From contig NZ_JALIQP010000003.1 in assembly GCF_023566055.1 (NCBI RefSeq), positions 372,001 through 436,000 of the forward strand: DNA of 64,000 nt, given 5' to 3'. Source of the DNA: Halosolutus amylolyticus. GTDB lineage: Archaea; Halobacteriota; Halobacteria; Halobacteriales; Natrialbaceae. Both the position numbers and the translations under genes were made by a program. Position 1 is the first letter of the stretch. The number at the start of each line of letters is the position of its first letter. Positions 43,899-51,933 of this stretch are shown piece by piece. Under the pieces are notes generated by a model. That model made no database searches. It saw nothing but the letters and a program-made list of their open reading frames with translations, and was not told the DNA's origin.

Positions 43899-45104
43899 AT
43901 GGACGCTGTCGACGACCTCAGTGACGCGATCGACGCGACGCGAAACCGGCTGACGCCGTTCGATGCGGGAACGTGGCTCAAACTCTCGATCATCGTACTG
44001 TTCGTCGTCGGGTTCAGTGCGGGCGGGCCGACGTTTCCGGGCGGCGACGCCGGGTCGTTCGCCGAAAGTCCCGATACCGGGCCCGGACCCGATCCCACCG
44101 TCGACGATCTCCCGGAGGACTTCTTCCTCTACCTGGCGATCGCGGCCGGGATCTTGCTGACGCTCTGGTTGCTGTTCGCGTTCGTCAGCGCAGTCATGGA
44201 GTTCGCCTTCATCGAGTCGCTCCGGTCGACGGAGGTCCACGTCCGGCAGTACGCGCGCCGGAACGTCGGCCGTGGTGCCCGGTTGTTCGTCTTCCGTGCG
44301 CTCCTCTCACTCCTCGCGGCGGCGATCGTGCTCGGGCCGATCGCGTACGTAGTCCTGGTTCGGGGGCCGGACGCCCTCCTCGCCGGCTGGGTTATCGCGA
44401 TCGTCCTGCTCGCGTTCCTGGTCTACGGCCTCTACGCGATCGTGATGCGCTTTACCTCCGAGTTCGTCGCCCCGATCATGCTGCTCGAGGATCGCGGCGT
44501 CCTCGGCGGGTGGCGGCGCTTCTGGGGGACGTTCGCGGCGAACTGGACCGAGTACGTCGTCTACCTGTTGCTCGCCTGGATCATCCTCGCCGTGGTCCAG
44601 ATCGCCATGGGCTTCCTGTTGCTCTTTGGCGGCCTGTTGCTCGCGATTCCTTTCGTCGTCCTCTTTCTCCTGGCGTTCGCGCTGGGGGACGTCGGGGTCT
44701 TCCTTGCGATCCCCATCGGTATCGTCGCCGTCGTCGTCTACGCCCTGTTCTACGGACTCATCTGGATGCCCGTACGCTCGTACTTCCAGTACTACGCACT
44801 GCTCTTGCTCGGCGACACGAACGCCGAACTCGACCTGATTCCCGACCAGCGCGCCGCGATCCGATCGGACGGCGGCGAACCCGCCGGCTCCGCTCCCGAC
44901 GACGAGGCTCACCCCGACGGGCGCTGGGGGACCGACGACCGGGACGAGTCGGGCGCGTGGGACCGCGATCCCGACGCCGACGATCGCGAGGACTCGACCG
45001 ACGACTCGTGGTCCGACGGGACCGACGATCCATGGGGCGATCGGAACGACAGCGACCCCTGGGACGACGAGTCGGACGACCGGGACGACGATCGCGGCTG
45101 GTAA
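43899..45104 (+). CDS. Polytopic membrane protein with acidic Asp/Trp-rich tail (DUF7544-like)
   Basis: This 401-residue protein starts MDAVDDLSDAIDATRNRLTPFDAGTWLKLSI. It has about six membrane segments arranged as in the haloarchaeal DUF7544/DUF4013-like proteins (for example LLEDRGVLGGWRRFWGTF). The last 75 residues are a low-complexity acidic tail with repeated DDxW motifs. A TATA-like gtattatttt lies about 30 bases upstream. Function is unknown. Confidence 0.78.
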   Translation: MDAVDDLSDAIDATRNRLTPFDAGTWLKLSIIVLFVVGFSAGGPTFPGGDAGSFAESPDTGPGPDPTVDDLPEDFFLYLAIAAGILLTLWLLFAFVSAVMEFAFIESLRSTEVHVRQYARRNVGRGARLFVFRALLSLLAAAIVLGPIAYVVLVRGPDALLAGWVIAIVLLAFLVYGLYAIVMRFTSEFVAPIMLLEDRGVLGGWRRFWGTFAANWTEYVVYLLLAWIILAVVQIAMGFLLLFGGLLLAIPFVVLFLLAFALGDVGVFLAIPIGIVAVVVYALFYGLIWMPVRSYFQYYALLLLGDTNAELDLIPDQRAAIRSDGGEPAGSAPDDEAHPDGRWGTDDRDESGAWDRDPDADDREDSTDDSWSDGTDDPWGDRNDSDPWDDESDDRDDDRGW

Positions 45105-45106
45105 CG

Positions 45107-45234
45107 CGTCCGATCGAGGGCGGGCCGAGAGAGTTCGCGATCGTCCGATTGCCGGCAGGCGGGTAACCCGCCGGTCGCTGGCGGGCGAGTGACTCGTCCG
45201 ATCGACGGCGGGCGGGGAGATTGCGCGATCGTCG
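45107..45234. repeat. Imperfect 40-bp direct repeats with a small hairpin between
   Basis: The 40 bases at 45107-45146 and 45195-45234 differ at only six or seven positions (both begin cgtccgatcga and contain cgcgatcgtc). Between them ggcggg-taa-cccgcc at 45158-45172 can form a hairpin, a possible terminator of the upstream membrane protein gene. Confidence 0.65.
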
Positions 45235-45305
45235 GCGGGAGCGACGTTCGTTTCGTCACGGACACACGTCGGTGCGTTTAACCTCCACCCCGGCAAGTAT
45301 TGCGT

Positions 45306-46448
45306 ATGGACTTCGACCTGCCCGACGAGCATCGGATGGTCCGCGAGACAGTCAGGGACTTCTGTCAGGAGGAGATCGAACCGATCGCCCAGGAGATCGA
45401 GGACGAGCACCGGTTCCCCGCGGAGATCTTCGACCAGCTCGCCGACCTGGACATGATGGGCGTGCCGATCGACGAGGAGTACGGCGGCCTCGGCGGCGAT
45501 ACCCTCATGTACGCGCTCGTGGCCGAAGAGATCGGCCGCGTCTCCGGCTCGATCGGGCTCTCCTACGTCGCGCACACGTCGCTCGCGTCGAAGCCGATCG
45601 AACTCTTCGGCACGCCGGAACAGAAAGACCGCTGGCTCCGCCCGCTCGCGGAGGGCGAGTACCTCGGCGGCTGGGCGCTGACGGAACCGAGTAGCGGCTC
45701 CGACGCCTCGGACATGGACACGATGGCGCGGAAAGAGGGCGACGAGTGGGTCATCAACGGGACGAAGCAGTTCATCACGAACGCCTCGGAGGCTGGCTCC
45801 GTCCTCGTCAAGGCCGTCACCGACCCCGACGCGGGGTACGACGGCATCTCGACGTTCATCGTCGACCCCGAGGAAGACGACGGCTTCGAGGTGACGACGA
45901 TCTGGGACAAGATGGGCCTGAACGCCTCGCCAACCTGCGAGATCCAGCTCGACGACGTCCGGCTGCCGGAGGATCGCCTGCTCGGCGAGGAGGGCGACGG
46001 CTGGGACCAGACGAAAAAGACCCTCGACGGGGGTCGGATCTCGATCGCCGCGCTCTCGACGGGCCTGGCCCAGGGCGCGTACGAACACGCGAAAGCCTAC
46101 AGCAAAGAGCGCGAGCAGTTCGGCCAGCCGATCGCGGAGTTCGACGCGATCCGCGACAAGGTCGTCGACATGCACCGCAAGACCGAGCGAGCGCGCCTGC
46201 TCACGCACAAGGCGGCGAAACGGTACGACGAGGGCCAGTCGGTCACCCAGGAGTCGGCACTGGCGAAACTCGACGCCAGCGAGGCGGCTCGCGAGGTCGC
46301 CGAGGACGCCGTCCAGGTGCTCGGCGGCTACGGCTACACCACCGACTTCGCTCCACAGCGGTTCTACCGCGACGCCAAACTGATGGAGATCGGCGAGGGA
46401 ACCAGCGAGATCCAGCACCTCGTCATCGGCCGCGAACTCGGCCTCTAG
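45306..46448 (+). CDS. Acyl-CoA dehydrogenase
   Basis: This 380-residue FAD enzyme oxidises acyl-CoA to enoyl-CoA in fatty or branched-chain acid breakdown. Motifs are WALTEPSSGSDAS (substrate/FAD loop), WVINGTKQFITNAS, VLGGYGYTTDFAPQRFYRDAK and EIGEGTSEIQ with the catalytic Glu in the short-chain position. The start is the ATG at 45306. It stands alone; no electron-transfer flavoprotein genes are near. Confidence 0.93.
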   Translation: MDFDLPDEHRMVRETVRDFCQEEIEPIAQEIEDEHRFPAEIFDQLADLDMMGVPIDEEYGGLGGDTLMYALVAEEIGRVSGSIGLSYVAHTSLASKPIELFGTPEQKDRWLRPLAEGEYLGGWALTEPSSGSDASDMDTMARKEGDEWVINGTKQFITNASEAGSVLVKAVTDPDAGYDGISTFIVDPEEDDGFEVTTIWDKMGLNASPTCEIQLDDVRLPEDRLLGEEGDGWDQTKKTLDGGRISIAALSTGLAQGAYEHAKAYSKEREQFGQPIAEFDAIRDKVVDMHRKTERARLLTHKAAKRYDEGQSVTQESALAKLDASEAAREVAEDAVQVLGGYGYTTDFAPQRFYRDAKLMEIGEGTSEIQHLVIGRELGL

Positions 46449-46488
46449 CGGCTGGTTCTCGTCATCGGTGTGGGCCGGGGAAACCGGG

Positions 46489-46989
46489 TTACTGGGGACG
46501 GAACGGACCGAACAGGACCGACAGCAGCGACGGGAACTGCTGCCGTCGCCGCCGTCGTCGGTACGCACGGGTCAGGTGAACGACGAGGACGTAGCCCAGG
46601 ACGGAGAGACAGACGGCGACCAGCAGGTTCCCTAGGAGCAACTGCTGGACGGCGATGCCGGCCGTTTCTGCGGCGGTCTCGCCCGATCGGATCGATCGCG
46701 ACCCGAGGAGGACGCCGCCGATCTGGAAGCTCGCGACGTAGACGGCCGGTTTGACGAACGGATTGAGCACGGCGACGCTGGCGAAGATCGCGGGTTTGCT
46801 GATCCACGACCACAGCGCGGCGAAGACGAAAAAGAGGCCGACGCCCAGCCCGCCCGTGGGAAGCGACGTGATGAAGACCCCGATCCCGAAGCTCACGCCG
46901 ACCTGGTGAGGTGTGTGTTCCTCCCGGAACGCATCCATCAGCGCTCGGCGGGCTCGATCGCGATACCGGGCTAGCCGCTCACGGATCAC
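46489..46989 (-). CDS. DUF2062-type membrane protein
   Basis: This 166-residue protein has three or four hydrophobic segments. The family pattern is visible: a basic N-terminus (IRERLARYRDRARRALMDAFREEHTPHQVGVSFGIGVF), then PTGGLGVGLFFVFAALWSWISKPAI and NPFVKPAVYVASFQIGGVLLG. I propose the GTG at 46989; a GTG at 47043 or an ATG at 46938 are alternatives. DUF2062 proteins are uncharacterised. Confidence 0.78.
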   Translation of the reverse strand: MIRERLARYRDRARRALMDAFREEHTPHQVGVSFGIGVFITSLPTGGLGVGLFFVFAALWSWISKPAIFASVAVLNPFVKPAVYVASFQIGGVLLGSRSIRSGETAAETAGIAVQQLLLGNLLVAVCLSVLGYVLVVHLTRAYRRRRRRQQFPSLLSVLFGPFRPQ

Positions 46990-47083
46990 TCGGTCGTTGG
47001 GTATCCGCCGACCAGCAAAAAGATATCGTCCTCGGATCGACACGTCCCGCGTAGCGACCCCTGACTACGGGAAGCGGCCCGGA

Positions 47084-48340
47084 CTACGGGAAGCTGCCGG
47101 CTTCCTCGTAGGCGTCGGCGACGCGCTGGATGGCAACGACGTAGGCGGCGGTCCGCGGATTGTCGATGTCGTGTTCCTCGATCGTCTCGACGAGCGCGTC
47201 GAAGGCGTCGACGATGTGGCCTTCGAGTTCGTCGTTGACCTTCTCCTCGGACCAGTAGAACCGCTGGCGGTTCTGGACCCACTCGAAGTAGCTCACGGTG
47301 ACGCCGCCGGCGTTGGCGAGGATGTCCGGGATCACGAAGACGTCCTCGTCCTCGAGGACGGCGTCGGCCTCGGGCGTCAGCGGTCCGTTCGCGGCTTCCG
47401 AGATGACGTCAGCCGACACGTCTTCGGCGAGGTCGCCGTCGATCGCGTTCTCGAGCGCGGCGGGGATCAGCAGATCGACGTCCATCGTGAGGACGTCCTC
47501 GTTGGTAACCTCCTCGTCGGCGTCGTGGAAGCCGACGACGCTGCCCGTCTCGTTCTTGTGCTCTTTCGCGGCGACGGGATCGAAGCCGTCGGGGTTGTAG
47601 ATGCCGCCGCTGGAGTCGCTCGCGGCGACGACGGTCGCCCCCATCTCGTCGATCAGTTTCGCGGCGATCCAGCCGGCGTTCCCGTAGCCCTGCACGGCGA
47701 CGGTCGCGCCCTCGAGGTCCTTGTCCAGGTAGTCGAACGCCTCGCGGGCGGCGATGACCGTCGATCGGCCGGTCGCCTCGACGCGACCCTCGCTTCCGCC
47801 GCTGGCGAGGTTTTTGCCCGTGATGACGCCGGGTTCGGTGGTGTTCTCCAGGGTCTCGTAGGTGTCCTTGATCCAGTTCATCTCCCGCTGGCCCGTGTTC
47901 ACGTCAGGCGCGGGAACGTCGCGGTCCTCGCCGATCAGCGGGCGGAGTTCCTTCGCGAACGCGCGGGTGATGCGCTCGAGTTCGTCGGCGGAGTAGTCGA
48001 CGGGGTCGATGATGATTCCCCCTTTGCCCCCGCCCAGCGGGATGTCGACGATCGCAGTCTTGTAGGTCATCCAGCCCGAGAGGGCCTTGACCTCGTCGCG
48101 GGACACCTGCGGGTGGTAACGGATGCCGCCCTTGTACGGTCCGCGATCGCCGTTGAACTGCGATCGGAACGCCTTGAACCGCGCGAGGTCGCCGTCGTCG
48201 CGCTCGACGGAGAGGTTGGTCTCGAGCACGCGCTCGGGGTGTTTGAGCCGCTCGATCACGTCGTCGCCGATGTCGAGGTAGGCCGCAGCCTCGTCGATCT
48301 GTGACTGCAGACTTTCGAACGGATTTGCTTCTCCTGCCAT
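47084..48340 (-). CDS. gdhA: Glutamate dehydrogenase (paralogue 1)
   Basis: This 418-residue hexameric-type glutamate dehydrogenase interconverts glutamate with 2-oxoglutarate and ammonia. The substrate site shows [24 protein letters not shown] and the lysine motif [22 protein letters not shown] is the nucleotide-binding Rossmann motif and [15 protein letters not shown] the conserved C-terminal stretch. Start is the ATG at 48340. It lies on one side of the predicted origin; a second paralogue is on the other side, both on the minus strand. Confidence 0.95.
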   Translation of the reverse strand: MAGEANPFESLQSQIDEAAAYLDIGDDVIERLKHPERVLETNLSVERDDGDLARFKAFRSQFNGDRGPYKGGIRYHPQVSRDEVKALSGWMTYKTAIVDIPLGGGKGGIIIDPVDYSADELERITRAFAKELRPLIGEDRDVPAPDVNTGQREMNWIKDTYETLENTTEPGVITGKNLASGGSEGRVEATGRSTVIAAREAFDYLDKDLEGATVAVQGYGNAGWIAAKLIDEMGATVVAASDSSGGIYNPDGFDPVAAKEHKNETGSVVGFHDADEEVTNEDVLTMDVDLLIPAALENAIDGDLAEDVSADVISEAANGPLTPEADAVLEDEDVFVIPDILANAGGVTVSYFEWVQNRQRFYWSEEKVNDELEGHIVDAFDALVETIEEHDIDNPRTAAYVVAIQRVADAYEEAGSFP

Positions 48341-48379
48341 TGGCTGTAGCTTCCGAGGAAACCAAAATAAACGTGACGA

Positions 48380-48425
48380 ATGCCCCTCATAGGGCATAAG
48401 TCCCAATATAAGGTATTCTGATACC
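48380..48425. promoter_or_regulatory. Inverted repeats ahead of gdhA paralogue 1
   Basis: Two dyads occur just upstream: atgccc-ctcata-gggcat at 48380-48397 and ggtat-tctg-atacc at 48412-48425, next to an AT-rich block (48421-48436). They are good candidate operator sites, for example for an Lrp-type nitrogen regulator. Confidence 0.45.
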
Positions 48426-48486
48426 ATTATATATAGTGGGATTGTCACGCTCGCATCGGCTGGCAGGAATCGGAGACCGGCCGGCC

Positions 48487-48636
48487 TCGTCCGTCGGCAC
48501 GTCACTCCCACTCGTCCGTCGGCATGTCACTCTCACTCGTCCGGCAGCACGTCACTCCCACTCGTCCGTTGGCACGTCACTCCCACTCGTCCGTCGGCAT
48601 GTCACTCTCACTTGTCCGGCAGCACGTCACTCCCAC
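48487..48636. repeat. Six 25-bp tandem repeats (two 75-bp higher-order units)
   Basis: Six units begin at 48487 and then every 25 bases, all close to tcgtccgtcggcacgtcac plus tcccac. Units 1-3 and 4-6 form the same three-step pattern, and the two 75-base blocks differ at only two positions. The last unit contains the stop codon and final Trp-Glu codons of the citE-family gene, so the array looks like repeated copying of that gene's 3' end. Confidence 0.9.
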
Positions 48637-49487
48637 TCGCCCGCCGCCGCGGCGCGATCGCGGATCCGTTCGGCCTGGGCGATCAGCGGGGCGTCGATCA
48701 TCTCGCCGTCGACCTCGAAGACGCCCCGGCCCTCGGCATCGGCCTCCCGCTTCGCCGCGAGGACGGCCTCGGCCCACTCGATCTCGTCCTCGTCGGGGGT
48801 GTAAGCCGAGTTGATCGGACCGACCTGTGCGGGATGGATCGCCAGTTTGCCGTCGTACCCCAGCTGGATCGATCGCTCGGTGTCCTCGCGCAACTGTTCT
48901 TCGTCGCCGAAGTCGGTGACGAGCGTGTCGATCGCGTCGCAGCCGTGTGCCGCGGCCGCGACGACGACGCGCTCGCGTGCGTAGAGGACTTCCGTCCCCT
49001 CGGGGGTTCGCGTCGCGCCGACGTCCGCCGAGAGGTCCTCGGCACCGAAGACCAGCGCGTCCGTGGCGGGTTCGGCCGCGATCGCCGGTGCGTCGAGGAC
49101 GCCGCGGGCGCTCTCAATCAGCGCCAGTACCGGAACCGCGGCGTCACGAGCCTCGAGTTCGTCGGCGAGGTGTCGAACGTCGTCGTCGCGTCCGACTTTC
49201 GGGAGCATCACGCTGTCGAGACGGACCGCGTCGGATCCCGCGAGCACGGCGTCGAGATCGGCCGCGATCGCGGCCGGAGTCGCGTTGACGCGCACGCAGA
49301 CCTCGGGGTCGGGATCGAAGTCGGGATCCGTCAGGACCTCGCGAACGGCCTCGCGAGCCTCGTCCTTGCGCGCCGGGGCGACGGCGTCCTCCAGGTCGAA
49401 CACGATCACGTCGGCCCCTGCTTCGGGTGCCTTCCGGAGCATCTCGGGCCGATCGCCGGGCGTGAACATGACACTTCTGCGGATCAT
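48627..49487 (-). CDS. HpcH/HpaI aldolase/citrate lyase (CitE) family protein
   Basis: This 286-residue TIM-barrel lyase cleaves or forms malyl-CoA-type or citramalyl-CoA-type esters. Family motifs are FTPGDRPEMLRKA, VIVFDLEDAVAP, VRVNATP, VMLPKVGRDDD, LALIESARGVLDAP and LVFGAEDLSADVG. In haloarchaea a CitE homologue acts as beta-methylmalyl-CoA lyase in the methylaspartate cycle, which also uses glutamate dehydrogenase, but that link is only suggested here. The start is the ATG at 49487. The stop lies in the sixth 25-bp repeat. Confidence 0.88.
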   Translation of the reverse strand: MIRRSVMFTPGDRPEMLRKAPEAGADVIVFDLEDAVAPARKDEAREAVREVLTDPDFDPDPEVCVRVNATPAAIAADLDAVLAGSDAVRLDSVMLPKVGRDDDVRHLADELEARDAAVPVLALIESARGVLDAPAIAAEPATDALVFGAEDLSADVGATRTPEGTEVLYARERVVVAAAAHGCDAIDTLVTDFGDEEQLREDTERSIQLGYDGKLAIHPAQVGPINSAYTPDEDEIEWAEAVLAAKREADAEGRGVFEVDGEMIDAPLIAQAERIRDRAAAAGEWE

Positions 49488-49559
49488 ACGTGGTCTCCGC
49501 AATCCACGACCAAAGAAATACGCGTCTCGGGTGGGGGCGCGATCGAAGAGATGGGCGTG

Positions 49560-49641
49560 TCTCGGCAGGTGGGGAGCCCTGGTGGGAGAGGGGTCTCGGC
49601 AGGTGGGGGAGCCCTGGTGGAAGAGGGGTCTCGGCAGGGGG
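49560..49641. repeat. G-rich 34-35-bp tandem repeat, about 2.4 copies
   Basis: Units start with tctcggcaggtgggg at 49560, 49594 and 49629 (the last partial). They share agccctggtgg and agagggg, and differ by one added G and a G/A change. Confidence 0.85.
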
Positions 49642-49666
49642 CTTGTTGGCGAAGGGACGACGGACT

Positions 49667-49685
49667 CCCCTCGTTCAGAGTGAAA
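49667..49685 (-). promoter_or_regulatory. ORB-like box a
   Basis: Read on the minus strand this is TTTCACTCTGAACGAGGGG, a dyad core followed by a G-string, as in origin recognition boxes bound by Orc1/Cdc6. Confidence 0.75.
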
Positions 49686-49737
49686 AGGCGTGTGATGGTG
49701 TCGGGTCCTGAGACGGGGTGGTGGTTCTCGGGTGACA

Positions 49738-49758
49738 CCCCCGTGGTTCAGAGTGAAA
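49738..49758 (-). promoter_or_regulatory. ORB-like box b
   Basis: The minus strand reads TTTCACTCTGAACCACGGGG followed by G and TGT; same core and G-string as box a, same orientation. Confidence 0.75.
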
Positions 49759-49850
49759 GGCAGTCCGACAGTGAACCCGTTCTCCCGGCATACCATCGGG
49801 GTACTACATCCTCCGAATTCAGGACCGTATCCCCTGACGACAGGACTGGT

Positions 49851-49871
49851 TTTCACTCTGAACGAGGGGTG
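49851..49871 (+). promoter_or_regulatory. ORB-like box c
   Basis: The plus strand reads TTTCACTCTGAACGAGGGGT then G, in the opposite orientation to boxes a, b and d. Confidence 0.78.
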
Positions 49872-49931
49872 CCCAGAGAGGGAGCAAGCGATAGTCGACC
49901 GGTCGAAGACAGTGGATCGATCGGTCGCCCC

Positions 49932-49952
49932 CACCCCACGTTCAGAGTGAAA
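49932..49952 (-). promoter_or_regulatory. ORB-like box d
   Basis: The minus strand reads TTTCACTCTGAACGTGGGGT then G-rich sequence; same core. Confidence 0.75.
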
Positions 49953-50034
49953 GTGGGCCGGTGACGAAGCCGTGATGCGCGGCGAGACCTTCTGCCGCTC
50001 CACGACGAGAAGCCCAGTTGTCGTCGGCAAACGG

Positions 50035-50120
50035 GGCAGAGTATCAGGATAGTAAAACGGCAGAGTATCAGGATATTATTTCCTTTACCATAAGATATAA
50101 TACTAGTATACTAGGCAGAT
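50035..50120. repeat. AT-rich candidate unwinding element with 17-bp direct repeat
   Basis: The string ggcagagtatcaggata occurs at 50035-50051 and 50059-50075, followed by an AT-rich run to about 50115 (ttacc ataagatataatactagtatac). In a GC-rich chromosome this is the best duplex-unwinding candidate, and lies between the ORB-like boxes c/d and e. Confidence 0.7.
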
Positions 50121-50317
50121 ACCGGTCAGGTTACGGCGGAGCGGAGGAGGCAGCGGAATCTGGAAACGCGTCGATCGCGACGGCGTCGATCGCGTCCCCT
50201 GAGCCGGTCACCGGACGGACTCCCTCTCTCACGAGTCGTTCGATATCTCTTGCGAGTCGTTCGACGGACACATCCCAATTCTCGTGACGCGTTGGTGTCC
50301 CCTTACCCACCGTCGTG

Positions 50318-50349
50318 TTTTCACTCTGAAAGAGGTGTGTGTGGGGGTG
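50318..50349 (+). promoter_or_regulatory. ORB-like box e
   Basis: The plus strand reads TTTCACTCTGAAAGAGGTG followed by a long TG/G string; it points toward orc1. Confidence 0.7.
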
Positions 50350-50417
50350 CCGTGGGCGGTCGGAAAGACGGCGCGGTTCAGTCTGCATCACGGGTATCTC
50401 CGGACCGAGACGGGACG

Positions 50418-50438
50418 TTCGATACCTGACGTATCGAA
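50418..50438. promoter_or_regulatory. Inverted repeat ahead of orc1/cdc6
   Basis: The arms ttcgatac (50418-50425) and gtatcgaa (50431-50438) flank five bases. An ORB half-site-like atcagtctgaac follows at 50456-50467, so self-control by Orc1 or another factor is possible. Confidence 0.45.
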
Positions 50439-50510
50439 TCGTCTGGGCGGCGGTTATCAGTCTGAACTACCTTCCATAGTTTTATTATGTCCGTCTTCGA
50501 GGACCGAGAC

Positions 50511-51794
50511 ATGGCTGAACAGGCTGGGGACCCGCTCTTCCAATCTCACGATCCTATCTTCAATCGGAAGGAACTCCTCCACGTCGGTCACGTTCCCGAC
50601 GAAGATCGTATCGTCGGCCGGGACGAGGAGATCGAATCCGTCGCCGCCGAAGTCGGGGCGATCACGCGAGGCGATCCGCCGAACAACGTGATGATCTACG
50701 GCAAGACCGGCACCGGAAAGAGCCTCATCTCCCGACACGTCGCCACGCGCGCCCGGGCCGCCGCCCGGAGCAACGACATCGACTGCGGCGTCCTCTACGT
50801 CGACTGTTCCGAGGCGAACACGGAGACCCGCGCGACGCGCCAGCTCGCGCTCAGTCTGAAAGAGCGGGCCGACTACGACGGGAACATCCCGCTCCGGGGC
50901 GTCGGCACGATGGAGTACTACCAGCACATCTGGAGCATTCTCGAGTCCTTCTTCGACGCGATCGTGGTCATCCTGGACGAGATCGACAAACTGGACAACA
51001 GTAACATCCTGATGCAACTCTCGCGCGCTCGCGAGGCCCGGAAGACGGACGCGTACATCGGCGTGATCGGAATCAGTAACAAGGTCCAGTACCGGGAGAC
51101 CCTCGACGAACGAATCGACAGCAGTTTCGGCCACCGGGAACTGTTCTTCCACCCCTACGACGCCTCGCAACTCCGCGAGATCATGCGCAACCGCGAGGAC
51201 GCCTTCCAGCCGGAGGTCCTGGAAGACGGGACGATCGAGCTCTGTGCCGCCCTCGCCGCCAAGAAACACGGCGACGCCCGGAAGGCGATCGAGATCCTCA
51301 AGGAAGCCGGCGAACTCGCCCGTCGGACGGACTCCGAGACCGTCTCGGAACGGCACATCCAGCAGGCCCAGGAGGTCGCGGAGATAAACCGGATCGAGGA
51401 ACTCACCAGCGGCGCGACCGTCCACGCGAAACTCGCGCTGTACGCCCTCGCGAGCCACATCATCACGGGCGATCGGGAGACGTACAAGACGCGGGAGATC
51501 TACGAGCGGTACGTCGACATCTGTGACCTGGTCGCGACCGATCCGATCACCGAGAACGGGCTGTATCGCCAGCTCAAAGAACAGGCGTTTCTCGGCGTCA
51601 TCGAGTCCGAAAAGACCGGCGGCGGCCGATCGCAGGGGAGTTACCTGCTTCACCGACTCGTCACCGATCCGAAACACATCGTCAAGGCGGTCCGGCGCGA
51701 CTCGTCGCTCGCGGACCTGCCGACGTACGATCGGCTGGTCGAGACTGGCCCGACGTCGCGTGATCGGGACGTGGATCTCTCCTCGTTCTCGTAA
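50511..51794 (+). CDS. orc1/cdc6: Orc1/Cdc6 replication initiator
   Basis: This 427-residue AAA+ ATPase binds ORB elements and starts replication. Walker A is GKTGTGKS at 64-71 and Walker B VILDEID at 153-159. The sensor region FGHRELFFHPYDASQLREI follows, and a C-terminal winged helix is at about 330-425 (RYVDICDLVATDPITENGLYRQLKEQ). DRIVGRDEEIESVA before Walker A is typical of archaeal Orc1. A TATA-like gttttatta at 50480-50488 suits a leaderless start at the ATG at 50511; the ATG at 50487, which would add eight residues, overlaps that box. ORB-like boxes flank the gene on both sides. Confidence 0.95.
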   Translation: MAEQAGDPLFQSHDPIFNRKELLHVGHVPDEDRIVGRDEEIESVAAEVGAITRGDPPNNVMIYGKTGTGKSLISRHVATRARAAARSNDIDCGVLYVDCSEANTETRATRQLALSLKERADYDGNIPLRGVGTMEYYQHIWSILESFFDAIVVILDEIDKLDNSNILMQLSRAREARKTDAYIGVIGISNKVQYRETLDERIDSSFGHRELFFHPYDASQLREIMRNREDAFQPEVLEDGTIELCAALAAKKHGDARKAIEILKEAGELARRTDSETVSERHIQQAQEVAEINRIEELTSGATVHAKLALYALASHIITGDRETYKTREIYERYVDICDLVATDPITENGLYRQLKEQAFLGVIESEKTGGGRSQGSYLLHRLVTDPKHIVKAVRRDSSLADLPTYDRLVETGPTSRDRDVDLSSFS

Positions 51795-51845
51795 GCGTCG
51801 GTTCCCCGTCTCGCGAACAGTCCGACCACCCCTCCTTCGCACCGC

Positions 51846-51870
51846 TTTCAGTCTGAACGAGGGGTGTGGG
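51846..51870 (+). promoter_or_regulatory. ORB-like box f, downstream of orc1/cdc6
   Basis: The plus strand reads TTTCAGTCTGAACGAGGGG followed by TGTGGG. One base of the core differs from boxes a-e. Boxes on both sides of the initiator gene match known haloarchaeal origin layout. Confidence 0.7.
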
Positions 51871-51933
51871 TGCGAACGGTGTTGGTGGCCGGTATCGAAG
51901 ACAGCCGCGATCGTGTCTCGCCCCGCCGCCGCG

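Larger units (their letters stand above)
49488..50510. other. Predicted chromosomal replication origin region
   Basis: About 1 kb without genes lies between citE and orc1/cdc6. It contains five ORB-like boxes in both orientations, G-rich tandem repeats, an AT-rich zone with direct repeats, and palindromes before orc1. A sixth box follows orc1 at 51846. Archaeal origins usually adjoin orc1/cdc6 genes and carry such boxes, so this is very probably an active or recent origin. Confidence 0.85.

Noticed and set aside
44307-46568. A 753-codon minus-strand open frame over the membrane protein and acyl-CoA dehydrogenase genes
   Set aside because: A shadow of the plus-strand genes; long open antisense frames are common in haloarchaea because of GC-rich third positions.
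48487-48636. Possible CRISPR array
   Set aside because: The 25-base units are directly joined, with no unique spacers between them, and no cas genes are near. It is a simple tandem repeat.
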